Origin: Batillaria attramentaria
Taxonomy: Eukaryota; Mollusca; Gastropoda; Batillariidae
Direction: 5' to 3'
DNA: 64,000 bases
Assembly: GCA_018292915.2 (NCBI GenBank)
Contig: JACVVK020000489.1
Coordinates: 382,501-446,500 of the forward strand
In this document: positions 40,051 through 54,100 of the stretch, piece after piece
Layout: the number at the start of each line of letters is the position of its first letter
How positions within the stretch are numbered: the stretch's first letter is position 1
Translations under genes and position numbers: made by a program
Notes under the pieces: generated by a model
Told to the model about the DNA's origin: nothing
The model's database searches: none
What the model saw: only the letters and a program-made list of their open reading frames with translations

Positions 40051-41634
40051 AATCACTAAGTGACATGTTAGTATTTACTCCTGGTTTTATGTATATGGTT
40101 GCAGTTTCTTAATTTAGTAATTTTTTTTTTCTCTCTCTCTCTTTTTAATTTTTTTTTTTTTTTTTTTTTTTGGGGGGGGGTCTGTCTTTCCGTTTTTTTG
40201 TTTTCTTGATCTGTCTTTCTGTCTTTTTCTTTAGTGACTTCACATAGTTATTCATGCCTGATCGCCCTAGACAATGTTTCAGACACCGGGTCGTAATTAT
40301 GTCAACTTCATTTATTTGACAGACACTACAGCCCCCGGGCCTACCGAAGTTTGATTTCGAGGGTTCCACGCCAAAACGTTTTATCTCTCTTCTTTCTGTT
40401 TGTATCGATTGTACCTTCTGGAAGGGAACCCCCGATTTGCACTTGATGCATTCCCTTGGGCGGGCAACGAATAAACGAGTACATGTGAATATAGTCAATA
40501 AACCTTTCGTGCTTGAAATATTCAAATACATACGAGCAACTAATTCTTAGCGATGGCAGATAGGATAATTATGAGGCTGTCATCAGATTCTTGTCAGATC
40601 CATTTTAGCACCTGCGCCAAAACATGATGACAAAACCACGCGATGCAAAACTACACTGATGAAGCACCTCGGGGTGTTTCAGACTCGCAATAGTATCTCC
40701 TAAATACGGTGCTATGGGCCCAATGAAGAGGCTGTTGCCACACAGCCGAGATTCACCCACTTCACGGGTGCGCCTTTGGGGGTGCTTCCCTTCGTATGAC
40801 ACGTCTTATCATGTGGATGATTACACGACCGGCACCGCAAGTGCCGTAATTCCCGGGCCTGGAGAACGCCGGGATATTTATGACAGGAAGCGTGGAATGC
40901 GGCCCTGTCTCGCAGTCCCAAACCACACGGACCTCCATGGCATCATCTTACCATCATCCTCATCTCCATCCTCATGCATAATAAAAATTGCCCCAGCTCT
41001 CGAGCCCTCCGTGGATTCCACTCATGACCTAGGAGGAACACCACTGAAGCTGACAAAAAGAGTTGGGGCAGGGGAAAAAAAAAACCCAAAAAACTCCTGA
41101 ATACGTGACATGACCCGCTCGGCATCACATCTTAACTCTGTTGTGGCTGGGGCTTCCGCCTCCTCAACACTGCCCATACCTGAGCCTGCCGCCATGAAAC
41201 TACACTACTAGATCTGACTACATGTAAAACAAACCCCTCTAGCAAGCTTCACTGAAGACATACACGCTTAACATTTTCAACTGAAAAATAAAGGGAAAAT
41301 TCAATCTTGATGAGCCGTTGGCGATGCGCGGTTGAACCTTTGATCGCAGTGTCCCGTCACGAATGAGTTTAAAGGTCAATCTTCAAACATATCCAGTCTA
41401 ACGAATCGTTCAGAGCTACTATGGTCTAACATATCTTACCACTCATATAAATGCCCAGTAACAGCCCCTCAGAGGCTGGCACTGAGCCAGGAGAAGTTTA
41501 CACTCAAATGAAGCGAAAATCGAGGCGTTTGCCAAAGTATTGCGGCCATGGTCACTGACTAGAAGAGCTTCGAGCCGTTTGAATTTTCGTTCGCACAACC
41601 AGCAGACGGTAGTATGTTGCATTCATTTCAAGCG

Positions 41635-41808
41635 GGTGGGGTGGGTGGGTGTTTGGGGGTTTAACGTCCTTTTCCACCACATAGGGTGATATCAAAGACG
41701 GGGCAACGATGAAAAAGCCAGCACAAATATCTGGCCCCAGCCGGGATCGAACTCACGACCCGAGCATTAGAAGTCCAACGCTCTACCTTTCGACCACCCC
41801 TGCTCCCC
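41635..41808 (-). mobile_element. tRNA-derived SINE with 13-bp target duplication
   Basis: A full-length minus-strand copy. TTCATTTCAAGCG flanks it exactly at 41622-41634 and 41809-41821. Confidence 0.88.
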
Positions 41809-42113
41809 TTCATTTCAAGCGCGCACAGTCTTCAGTCCAGAGCCAAATAGGACAGTCATCTGCTCAGTACGGGGTACGCCTCTAGGTACGTGGAACAACA
41901 TAAAATTTTACGCCAGCCAGAGTCACCACAATGGTTTCAGGTACTGCAGGGGCTTAGGAACCACGGGGGCCCTGGGGGCCCAGGCCCCCGTTCGATTTTT
42001 GGAAGGGGGGCCCGAATATCTTTGGGCCCCCCTTGCTTTTGATAAGAGGAGAGGGGGCCCACCAGTGGTGGGGCCCGCCTGCTCTGCTGTCGCAGGACAC
42101 AATCCTTGGCAGT

Positions 42114-42114
42114 C

Positions 42115-42171
<57 letters not shown>
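42114..42171 (+). repeat. (CA)n microsatellite
   Basis: About 29 units following a GGGCCC-rich segment. Confidence 0.97.
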
Positions 42172-42173
<2 letters not shown>

Positions 42174-43007
42174 CTTCACCCCGGCCGTATGGTTCACCCG
42201 ACTTAGTGGGCCCCCCTTCCTCTCAGCATCTTCCTACGCGTCTGTACTGTACTGTGTCCCAACTGACCAATTCTGATCACGGCATGGATTCGATGAAAAG
42301 TTTTCAACAGCGTGGTTGTATGCCCGACAAATTGACGGATTGAGACTTTAACAAACCTCCGTTTTCAGTCCGGCGCTTGGGGTAACAGTTACCGTAACCT
42401 ACAGACACACTGACATACACCGTTTTCGCCGGAAACTCATTCTAACTGAATCCAGGAGCACAGCTTCAGTCCAACATATCCACAGACCCACAGCACTGTA
42501 CTCGCGGCATAGCCAACATACTTTCAGCGTGGATTGTCACATGTTTTCCTGGTCTGTCATGTTCATTTTGACTGATACGGCACCTTGCAGCTGACTTCGT
42601 GCATGACAGGAATTTGACACGGGTTTTCACTGGCACAGTTTCGCGAGCGGCGGTGACCCGGCTCAGGTTCTGTCATTCCACGAACTGCAAAAGTCCTGCT
42701 TCCGCCAACGACACTGAGATTGTGTATTCACCACTGGCGGGCAGTTTCTTCCAGAGACCGGCTGTGCATGCGGCCCTAAGGGTTGTTGGGTCTAGTGCAC
42801 AATATGTATCGATTATTTGCTTCAGTGTACGGTTTCACCGCTGGCCTGTGATGTTGGCATATGCACTGAGGTAATGACAATGACGCACTGTGTGTCCTGT
42901 CACTGAGTACCTGTTTGTACTGCTTACATGGACACATAGACGGAAAGACACACAGACAGACAGGCGGACGGACTGACTCACACACCGTGGCACACTGTGG
43001 CACACCG

Positions 43008-43008
<1 letters not shown>

Positions 43009-43074
<66 letters not shown>

Positions 43075-43076
43075 GA

Positions 43077-43142
<66 letters not shown>
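43009..43142 (+). repeat. Two (CA)n arrays separated by AACTGACAAA
   Basis: About 31 units and 31 units, almost the same length, with a ten-base separator. Confidence 0.97.
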
Positions 43143-43143
<1 letters not shown>

Positions 43144-43201
43144 CAATAGTGTAACCAGTGTCCACTTATAAAGCAAAGACTGACGTACTCCATGAAGAAA
43201 G

Positions 43202-43263
43202 CTCTCTCTCTCTCTCTCTCGAGAGAGAGAGAGAGAGAGAGAGAGACGGGGGGGGGGGGGGGG
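43202..43263 (+). repeat. (TC)n(GA)n palindrome and G-run
   Basis: Ten TC units meet 13 GA units at a CTCGAG centre, followed by a run of about 16 G. The tract is self-complementary. Confidence 0.95.
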
Positions 43264-44930
43264 CTGAAAAGGAAATGGTGTGTTCAAGTTGGCACTGTAA
43301 GTCAGTCTCCGTGGATAAGATTTTTTTTTCCCGGAATGACTGGACTGATGTTAGGAGCCGCTTCCCGAAGAGGCTCTGGCCGCAAAGTCGGAGCGGTTCC
43401 ACAGCCCTCGGAGTGGGGGCAGCATTTCGGCTGAAAGATCTGAACTGAATTGACATCTGAACTGATCTGAATTGACTTGAAGAAATACTGAAAACTACTC
43501 CGTCAGTGAGAATGAATAATTTGAACAGTGTCTGTATCTTGTCTGCGTAAATAAATATGGACTATAGTGGCATATTAATATGATTAAAAGAGAGTTATTT
43601 CGTAAGCCGGTACGTTGCCTCTACTCGTTGCCCCGTCCTTGATATTACCCATTATTTTGTGGTGGAAAAGGACATTAACCCGGCAAACACCCACCCACCC
43701 TCTTTTGCGCACGGACCGAGATACTAGAATTGAGATCAGCAATCAACACGGTGACGAGTAATGAACTATGAAGGATCCAAAACGTCTCGATTTCAAGGGA
43801 AAGTACCCCTTTTCGCCTGTTTGGAAAGTCGTACCGAGTAACTCCGCTTGCATGACCAGACGACATCCACAAGTTGAGAAAGAATGAGATGCTGTTGACT
43901 GCTGTTGATTGCAACTGAACTTTTGCTGAAGTGTTGAATTTGTATTAATGTACATTTTATCTGAACGGAAAGTAGGAATCTGTTAGTTTAGAGGCAGTGG
44001 CATTCTGCGGTTGAAAATTTGTGTGCATTCGGCTTCTCAGTAACGAAATGCCAAATTTAATCAGCTGGCGGTCACGGTCACTGTAGCACGAAAACATCCG
44101 TCACAAAGCATCACGCAACTGGCGAATGATCGTACACAAAGAACTGTGCATTGATTCTGCCATACTGGTATGCTAGCACGTAGATCTTATGTCTCTGGTA
44201 TCATGAAGAATGGATAAGAACTTATTCGTTTTTGGATGTGATGCAAAACTCATGACTATATTACATGGGAGCTAGTTTGATGGAATGTAACTAGCTGGAA
44301 CATGTCACCATAACGTAGTGTTTTCGGTATTTGGACTTCTTGTAATTACACTGCTTGTTTTTTGCTTGTTTGTTTTTTTGTTGTCTTTTTGGATGCAAGT
44401 CTTAGTCACCATGATAGAAATTTTTATTGTTAAACATGGAAAAAACAACAGCAAACACCAGTTTTCTGGAATCTTATGGCAGAATGATATTGTGGACCAC
44501 GCTGTGGCCTCGCTTAACATGTGTAACATTAGTGACACTTGTCTTGCTTTGTATGATGAAGCATTTCCAAATGCTAAACCTCTGGTGTATTGTGGTACTG
44601 TACCAGCTGTTCTTTTGTGATGAATACATATACATATACTATTAGTATTACTACCAGAATACTAGTTTTAAAAAAGGAAAAACTGTCTCATGCAATTCAT
44701 GAGTAGTTGGTTGATTTCTCTCATAACTGCTGAGCCAGTACTAAAGAACAATACAAAAACCACTATTTTTTCTTTTCTTTTTTCCGTTTTGCTTGTTTTG
44801 CGTTAGTTGAAAACTGCCTGTTGATTGACTTTCCATACCTTTACTGACTGATGTGCAGGGTTGCTGGTTCATGTTGATGTACTGAAACAGATCTACTCTA
44901 CGACTGAGAATTAAGCAACCTTTACCCAGG

Positions 44931-47900
44931 ATGGCCGTCACACCAACTACTTCGTTCACATTAATGACCAGGCTGCCAGGAAATGTTGCAATGTTTGGTG
45001 GAACAGGATTTCAGGCATGTAAAGGACATGTCTTAAAAGTGAAGCAGGGATGCTTACTGGAAAGAAATCGCAAACTGTCTACTGTTGACTTCACAGTCAG
45101 GCATGATGTGCAGTCCTCACTCGATCAGCGGCGAAATATGTAAGATTTATATTTCTGCAGTGCTGTATAGTTCTTACAGTAGTTTATAGATGCCAGTTGA
45201 CTGTGGAGGAAGACAAGTCACTTTTGAAGCTCTAACTCTGCAAGTCAACGAACTGACTCTTGGTGATAGTTGTAGTATTTTTAAAACTCTGTGGCTTCTG
45301 TAGTCGTTTCGCCCGACTACAAGTCTGATTATACGTTACTATTGTCAGGATGTGGTGTATGGCCGTTGGTGCAGTGCAAAGCAACCCATGCGTTCACATG
45401 AACCATCCACACACACTCACGCACACCATGCTGAAACGAACACCAACGTACATCAACAACATTCAGGTTACCAGTCAGGAGAGCTGCAGAGATGCTTGGG
45501 TTTAATCCATTGAGGAACTTGAGACACGCACACAAGCACACACACATGCACTCGCTCATCCATTCGCCATTCTCTCGCACATTCTCACATCATTCATTTG
45601 TCATGGTCACCGTATCCTTGTGACCATGAGCCAGTGACGACAACACTTCTGATGTCTAATACTGAAAAATCCACTCTAAGAAAAGCCTGCTACATTTTCC
45701 TTGTCCTTTCCTCAATGGGTTTGTATTATGAATATGTAGTACAGTGTACAATGTACTTTATGAAAAGCAGTATCAGTTTGTTTTATATTTACACAGTTGG
45801 TGATAAGTATCCATTTCCAACAAAACTCTTACCTTGTGTTTTTGTTGTTGTTTTTGTCACAGATGTATTCGCTTTGTACTTTGCTGGTTGAAAATTAAGT
45901 CAGTGTTCACTTGTAGTTCCTCTCACTCACAATGATACACATGCAGGTGCCTGTTATTTGGACGCGCCAAGCCCTGTAACCCCCAGGCAGTAAGTGCCAG
46001 GAAATTCGCTTTGTGGGGCCAACCTGACTTCATTCCAGATCTTCAGCGTTTCCTTAGTGAGGTCTGTATTTTATATACGACTACAAGGTGATTATCAGAA
46101 TTACATGAATTTGAACAAGGCGTGAGATACAGTTTGTCAAGAAGAAGTATGTCATTGTGTGTGGGCAAGTGGGTGGGTGTTTCTCAAATGATTATGTATA
46201 ATGAGAATGGATTTCCATGTCCTTGCAAACTGTGAAATGAATACAATCATGTACTTACCTACAAGTTTACAATTTTCTTGACAAACACTCAAATGGTTTA
46301 TGCATCAAATGGGTCTGTTTTCTTTTTTACAAAAAATGATAAATGATTATTACTCTTTGACAGAAGTACGAGATCATCGTCACATTTTTCACCAGAACTA
46401 GAATGAATTGACAAACGGTTGACAGATCACGTGTTAGCATCCTATGCAGGCACCTGGATATGCTAGCGAAGGTGTGCATTCATCCGTTCTGGCAGTTTGG
46501 ATCTGACTGCTGTATGCTTACTCAACAGATTGGCACAGACCCAAAAGAAGCCCGATTCTGGTTGAAGCAGTTTTTGAACGTCAACCAGCAGAAGCCATTT
46601 GCTGTGATTGAAGTGGGTTCTGAGGTTTTCACACAAACTGGACAGGTACCTCAATCAGTTAACTCTGCTACTGCAGGGCTTGGTATTTTTCACACACTTG
46701 CATAATTTACAAAGACTCCCGAAGTTTTACGTAGACACCCTCACTGGATGCTAGAGTCCAAATACTTACTTACTCGACAGGATTATAAAATAATCAATTT
46801 CACTAGCAGCAAAATAGTCTTTGTTGCTTGTGCAGCTGGTTCACGAAGACCCTTACTGCGTTACTGTAGCAAGACAATTTGTGTCTCTCAGGTTTCTCTT
46901 TTTTCTCATGTGGTGGAAAAGGACGTTAAACTCCCAAACACCCACACCCACCCTCTTTCTACTTGAAACTCAACATGACACCGACAATTGGATCCTCCCT
47001 CTGCCAACAGCCTATGTTTTCTTTCATCCATCTTTCTACCCCTTCACTCTCAGAGAAATTTCAGGAACGTTCAGTACAACCCATTCCATATTCTTGACCT
47101 TTGGATTTAGATGTCTCACGGGGAGCCTGGCCATGCTCTGTTTTTTGAAGTTGTGACGTCAGTACATTGACACTGACACTTCTCTTTGTACTCTATGGCT
47201 CGGTGATAAATGGCACATCCATAGCTTATAGGGGGAGTGCCGATTTCACAACCCTCACAAACCAGCAAGCTTACAGTCCTCTATGTTTTGTTTTGCTTCT
47301 AGGTGGGTACATTGACATTGGGAATAGGTAGGAGTCGTCTGACCCATTTCCTGCAGTGGTAGAAAGTTATGTCTGAAAATTTTTAAAAAGAAGCAAACCT
47401 ACAAGGCTTATACTTTTGCACTTACATGTATAATTGAAAAACCCTCAGTGAGTTTCCCATAGACAACCTCCGTGGATGCTCTTGGCATAATTTTTGTTTG
47501 GTATTGTTTTATAGTTGGAGCAGTTGGCATCTGCTGTTTCCTTCCTTCAAAGAAACTCCTTGCGTCCTGTACTGGTCTTCGGCAACGCCCCTGCTAGTGG
47601 GACACACAGACAGATGTCTTTTCAGGTACATTACTTTTGGATATATATGTACTGTTCTTAAACAATTACTCTTTGAGGCTTTGCATATTAAAAAATATAT
47701 AAAAGGCAACATCTACGTATACTTTTTGTGTAAACGTTTGGTAACTGGACTTTGATCAACATTTTCAGTTCACATACAAGCCTATGTGGTTTGTTTTCTC
47801 ATTACTGAGACATTGCCTTTAAAAAAAAAAAAGTAAAATAATCATTTGATGAGGTATTTCAACATTTAAACGTAAAATGCATTAATCTTCTGTATACACT

Positions 47901-48147
47901 TTGTAAACTATGGTTTTGTTGTTGCTTTTTAAGTAAATTTTGATTTACACTCACAGTGGATGTACGTGCACGAGAATTATTTGTTTTTCTTGATGTTCAG
48001 GAAATGAATTCAGCATCTGTCAGTGCCAGCTGTGCATTATGCAAGTCACTAGAAAATCAGGGCGTGCAGGCCAAAGTGCTGTATGCAGGCAGCAACACCA
48101 TACTAGCTGCAGAGTGTGGCAGGTTGGTTTCTGGGCACTGAAATTTA

Positions 48148-48185
<38 letters not shown>

Positions 48186-51100
48186 TTCATTTATAGTGGT
48201 TTGTTTTTATTGCTTTGTAATTTATTCTACCATCTATGAAGTAAAGATGGTGTGTGTGACTGGGATGCCACAGAATAGAAAAGAATTGCATACCCTGTAT
48301 TAAAAAAAAAAAAAGCTACCCACAAACAACAACTAAAAAAACTGGGGGGGGGGGGGGGGGGGTGGCTGTAAAAATGGTGATGTTCTTTGCCCCTGCTGTA
48401 GCAGCCCAAACCTCCCTTTCAAGAGTGGGGGATAAACAGCAATTGGTGGTTTTGGAAATGTCCATGAATATGTGTAGCTGGGGGCAGGGGTTGGGGGCTG
48501 GTCTGGTAAAATCCTACAGCGGCCCCTTGACCTGCTATATTTAGCAGTTATTCCCCATCAAGCTGTGGGATACCGACGAGTATTTTGATCCAAGACGCAA
48601 ATCAACCCTTAGCTTTAGCGAAGGGTTGATTGCGTCTTGGATCAAAATACGAGTCGGTATCCCACAGCTTGATGGGGTGTAAATGCTTTATCATCCTTTT
48701 TTGGGCCAATTTATGGTATATTTTGAACGTTTATCCTAGTAAAAACTGACAGTCGACAGCGGCTGCACATAGCAGACGAACGAGTTTGTGCGTCGGCAGA
48801 GCACTACGCCGACAGAATAAAGTGCGCCTTTTTATGCTGACAAGACGGTGTCAATTCACTCATGAACTCAAATCCAAACAAAACCACAAGTTTTAAACTT
48901 CCACTAAAGACGCAAACAAACATGCTGACGCTTTCAAGGAAATGTAAATTTGGGAGGTGAATGCGAAACCGATCAAAACTGAACAAATAGAAATGGAAAC
49001 GGTAATGACTGCTCTGTTCACGCTTTGCACTATTAGGGCGTGTTCAAGCGGGGTTCTTCCTGTTGCGATTTTCACGAAATCTGAATCTTTGTGAGTGTTT
49101 GTTCTAATATTTGTAGTACATGTACACCGATTAAAGTGACCTTCCCCCCAGCAGCTACATTTTATAACTGCATGCATGACTCAAACGATTCAAGAAGCTT
49201 CTGTTCAATCGGAGATCTATCTAGATCACGAATCCGCTGCCATTCTCTGCGCCGATAGCACACGGCCAAATCAGTAAACAGCATACATGCCGGTGAGACG
49301 CCAGCCTCGATTGAACTTTTTGAGAACGAATTTTGATAAGTGTTGGTTAAAACTGTCCGAAATTTGAGTAAGGATTGCTTGCTAGGTACAGGCTACTGTT
49401 GTTTTGTACTTGTACAACGAGTTTATGAAGTTGGAAACACCGATATGCCGAGTGAAAATGTTTCATCGTCGATGGTGTTGACGTCGGGAGCGAGTTCTCC
49501 CTGAAGAGTAGTAATACATGTACTTGCTCATCGATGACGACGGGTTTTTTGCCCAAAAAGGTTGTATCTCTGTTCTTTCTTTCTGAAAGAAAGAACCTTT
49601 TTGCAGGGAAGCATGCCTGATTGTCATGTGATGTCGTGCTCTGTGTCACATGATTTCTCAAGTACTAGTACAATACGGACACTTATTACACAGGAGAGAT
49701 CAAAGAAAAAGATGCCGCCATGGATGATAAAATCGAGTATCTGTCAGATGGTTGGTTGGTTTGTCTTTTTTTTGTCAGAGTGAAAGCTGTCAACCCAGAA
49801 CTTGTCCAGTGGTGCATGGTCCAGCAAGCCATCCCAATTATTCCAGCTTTCGGTGAGACAACCGCTGGTCAGATTTTGCCTTTGGAAACATGGGACGTCA
49901 CCTCGGCCGTTGCCATCAAGCTTCAACCACTCAAGGTCATCAAGGTCAACTGCAGCGGCGGTTTCAAGGATGAGCGGCAGCAGGTCATCGCCAACGTCAA
50001 CCTTCCCTTTGACATCAGTTCAGTCAAGGACAAAACCTGGTGTACTGAGAGTGTTGTGGAAATGGTAAATCAAAATGACCCATGTATATTTTACATTATT
50101 CAGCACCACTCTGATTATTATTGGCTATATGGAACTTACAGGATAATTCAGCTACGTATGAACAGAACGAAACCAACATGTCTGCTCTTACCCTGTGCTC
50201 ACGTGAACACAAGCCTGACTGTTTTATTTAGAGATGTATAATGCTTTCAAGTGCACAACTTTCATGCATTTGCCCAACTGTTTTCTTCAGTGTTGTTTCG
50301 TGCTGATCAGCACATAGTCATTTTAAAGGGTGCAGGCATTTGGGAAAGATTTGCGATCTGCATGCACATGATTCAATATGCAATAAGCGCTAGTGATTAA
50401 CTAACTGGCTGGGTCAAATTACTGTTTGACTAGCAAACTGTCCAAAGTGCCCAGGGCTGTTAGGCAAAAGTCATGGCAGTAGAGATCGACTTGACATGAA
50501 TTCTGTCTATTCACTATTTTGTACTGACTCCATGCAGATAGGTGACGTGAGCGAACTTCTGACGCAAGTCCCTGAACACACAGCTGTGGTTATCACTGCT
50601 GCTGACAAAGTGCTGCAGGAACTTTTCACCCATAGGGGTATGTGTGTTGGGGTTTTGAAGTAGAGTATATTTGATCCGAACATTTTTTTTTTTTCTTAAA
50701 CCAATTTGAACAAAGTGCTGAAACATAAGCGTAAGTGTGGAAGACTTGAAGCTCACACAGTAAACACATTTTCTGTTGGCATATACAAATAAAAGCCTAA
50801 GTGTGGAAGACTTGAAGCTCACACAGTAAACACATTTTCTGTTGGCATATACAAATAAAAGCCTAAGTGTGGAAGACTTGAAGCTCACACAGTAAACACA
50901 TTTTCTGTTGGCATATACAAATAAAAGCCTAAGTGTGGAAGACTTGAAGCTCACACAGTAAACACATTTTCTGTTGGCATATACAAATAAAAGCCTAAGT
51001 GTGGAAGACTTGAAGCTCACACAGTAAACACATTTTCTGTTGGCATATACAAATAAAAGCCTAAGTGTGGAAGACTTGAAGCTCACACAGTAAACACATT

Positions 51101-54100
51101 TTCTGTTGGCATATACAAATAAAAGCCTAAGTGTGGAAGACTTGAAGCTCACACAGTAAACACATTTTCTGTTGGCATATACAAATAAAAGCCTAAGTGT
51201 GGAAGACTTGAAGCTCACACAGTAAACACATTTTCTGTTGGCATATACAAATAAAAGCCTAAGTGTGGAAGACTTGAAGCTCACACAGTAAACACATTTT
51301 CTGTTGGCATATACAAATAAAAGCCTAAGTGTGGAAGACTTGAAGCTCACACAGTAAACACATTTTCTGTTGGCATATACAAATAAAAGAAAACCAAAGA
51401 GCTGCTTCGAGTCAGACATCCCACACTTACTTCCATACAAGCTGAAATAATGCAAAGGTGTGGTGAGAGGAAATGCGGAATCCCCCTTCTTGGTAAAATA
51501 TGTGTGAAACGTTTCGGTTTGTGCGTCCTTATGATCTTATTGCCAACACCATTTTCAAAATTTCACCATTTGCATTAATTTTATAGTCATGAGTATCCAT
51601 TCTGTATTATACCTATACTTTTAAGGGTCAGGAACATTCCTGAAACTCACAGAACCTATCCACAAGCATGGCAGCCTTGATGGGATTGATCTTGAGAAAC
51701 TGACTGCTCTTTTGAGCAAGTAAGTTTGACTTTTTTTTTTTATTTCTCCCTTTCACACATGCACTCACACACGCGTGTGTATAGGTACACACACCCGACC
51801 AATGATTCTTGAATGTCAGAATAGAAACAAAAAGAAAAAAACACTTCTGTACAATTCAAGACAGTTCCTTTTAGTTTTTCAATGTTGCAGGTCATTCAGG
51901 AAGCTTCTGTGTCCAACTTATTTCCATGACATCAAAAACCTGATTCACACAGTGTATTTGTCAGAGAGGTGAGTTACGAGTTGTAGTCTGTGTGGTCCAT
52001 GTGGAAGACCAGCTAGAATAACTCCAATGACTTTTGAAGCCCACTCTCTCACTCTGTCTCTCTTCGAAATCATGGGACAATCTGCCAATCCTGAGGTGTG
52101 GAGTAAATATATTTGTGGAACTATTGCTGAGAAAACTACACTGTTGAATTGAATTCAATGTGGTTTTGATCGCTTGAAACTGATTCAGCAACAACAATTG
52201 AGACCGCGGATGCATCACAATGTTTCGAAGTGATATAGTGGAGAGGAATACCGTGGGTGACTGGGATAAAGTTTTCAAGAACAGGTGAAGGTGGGACTGG
52301 CAGCTACGAACACTCGAGATCAAGGGGACTTATATCCTTGGATTTCTCTGGTATTTTACACTATGTTTTTGGTTCTTTAATTTTTAGAGGAAGGGGGACT
52401 TTCTTCACCAAAATCAGAAGTTTTCATCCCTCAAAAAAGTGCTTAGAATGCACCAGATTGCACAGATTTTAACAATTTTTTTCAAAAATTTTCCGCGGAC
52501 CCCCCTAGTGGGCTCACCTGCTTCGCAGGCTCGCTCTTGTGGCTTCGCCACTCGTTCAGAGATTTTCATGGGAAACCAAAATTTCAGACTAGCATGCCTG
52601 TTGTAGTAAATGATAAAAGCGCACGCATAAGTGAATGTGGTCTGCTTGCTTGTACATGTACTGACCACTGCCATATTGATATACCGGGAACAAAAAAAGG
52701 CCAGTTGAGGGTCTTTCGGAAGTACAAAATGTTAGTTTGTTTGGACGTCTGTGACAAAGTTTGTTGTTTGGGGTGGTTGTTTTTTTCAGGTACACAGCAG
52801 CAGCTGTCATTCTCAAGCTACCTGAGTGTGACATACCTTACCTGTGCAAGTTTGCAGTGTCAGCACAGGCTCAGGTACTTAACGTGACACGTGCTTCTTG
52901 TATTTTTATGTGTTCTCTGCCCATAATGAACACCTGTTTCATGGCTGAGCTTTGGGAACTGTTTCTAGCATTTCACACATTATTATGTGTCATAGTTTGT
53001 GTTGAGCACTTGTCAGGTAAAAAGAAAAATTGCAGATAGACAGATTGCTTTATTTTATTCAATTATTTATTCATTGATCTTACATTTATTTATTCTGTTG
53101 TAGGGAGAAGGCACAGGAGAGATACTGTGGGATGCCATTCACACCAACTTCAAGCAACTCTTCTGGCGGTCTAGGGGAAGCAACCCAGTGAACCAGTGGT
53201 AAACTGAAGGGTTCAGTGTATTTGCAGTGCTGAATAATATTATTACTGTTTGAATGGGGGCGGGGGTGGGGAGGTTAACATCCTTTTCCACCACATACAG
53301 GTGATCGGGTGATACCATAGACCAGGGGGGGGGGTGGGGGGGGGGGTCAAAGATAATCTGACATGCTAAATAAGATCTAAATAAGATACTAAGTATCAAC
53401 TGATTGATATAACAGCACAGTTCTTTACAAAATTAAAATTGCTGCCGTCAGGTTTGCTTGTGAGTGTGTATGCATGGGCCCATCTCGTTCATCTATACAT
53501 GATCTGACTTGTGCCTTTTTCTAGGTACTTCAGGAAGAGTGAGGGAAGCTGGAGTAATGGCAACTGGACAGTGTTTTGGTGAGCTAGCTCTGTATTTACT
53601 TGACTTGTACGGTTACTACAAAGATTTCCCCTGAAAAGAAAGTGTAATGGTTAAAGTGCCTGAGTGCTGTTGACTTGATAGTCCCTTCTTCCATATAATG
53701 GTGGAATTTAATGTGTTTGTGATAAATCTGCCACCATAAAACTGGAATTTGTGAAGTGCTTGGATAGGTATTGGTAGACAGCTTTTTTGACCGTGGTAGT
53801 GCTGAGGGCGGAATATTCCAGACTATCAATTAATTCAGGTAGACCAGCCAGGGTTAAGTAAATGCATCCTACTAATGTATTTTGCCATGGAGCTTTTGGT
53901 CCTTGCTCTGTTGCATATAAAGCTTAGTTATATTTGTCAAGTCTGAATGGCATTGCAGTGTGTGCAGACTGACCCTGGTAAGGAACTGGCCACTGCTGAA
54001 AACAGCTGCACATGTATATGGAAAGAAGGTATATTGTGATGGAAAAAAGAACGAGAAAACTGATAATGAATGGTAATGAGTGAATAAGGTGCAAACAGTG

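Larger units (their letters stand above)
38000..44930. other. Intergenic region between gene 3 and the NAGS gene
   Basis: The two genes are transcribed away from each other, so both promoters should lie here. No coding exon is supported. Contents are two SINEs (39887, 41635), CA arrays (39298, 42114, 43009), a (TC)n(GA)n palindrome (43202), a GGGCCC-rich patch at 41946-42070 that resembles a hAT end (CAGGGGCTTAGGAACC), and a SINE tail at about 43620-43702. Confidence 0.4.

Noticed and set aside
40714..41100. 128-codon plus-strand frame
   Set aside because: No recognisable domain; the composition fits random sequence over a GC-richer patch.
50730..51389. Possible CRISPR-like array
   Set aside because: Units are contiguous and identical with no variable spacers, and the genome is eukaryotic.
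50514..51455. 313-codon minus-strand open frame with 22-residue repeats
   Set aside because: It is produced by the 66-bp minisatellite, whose unit length is a multiple of three; it lies antisense in a NAGS intron and has no family similarity.
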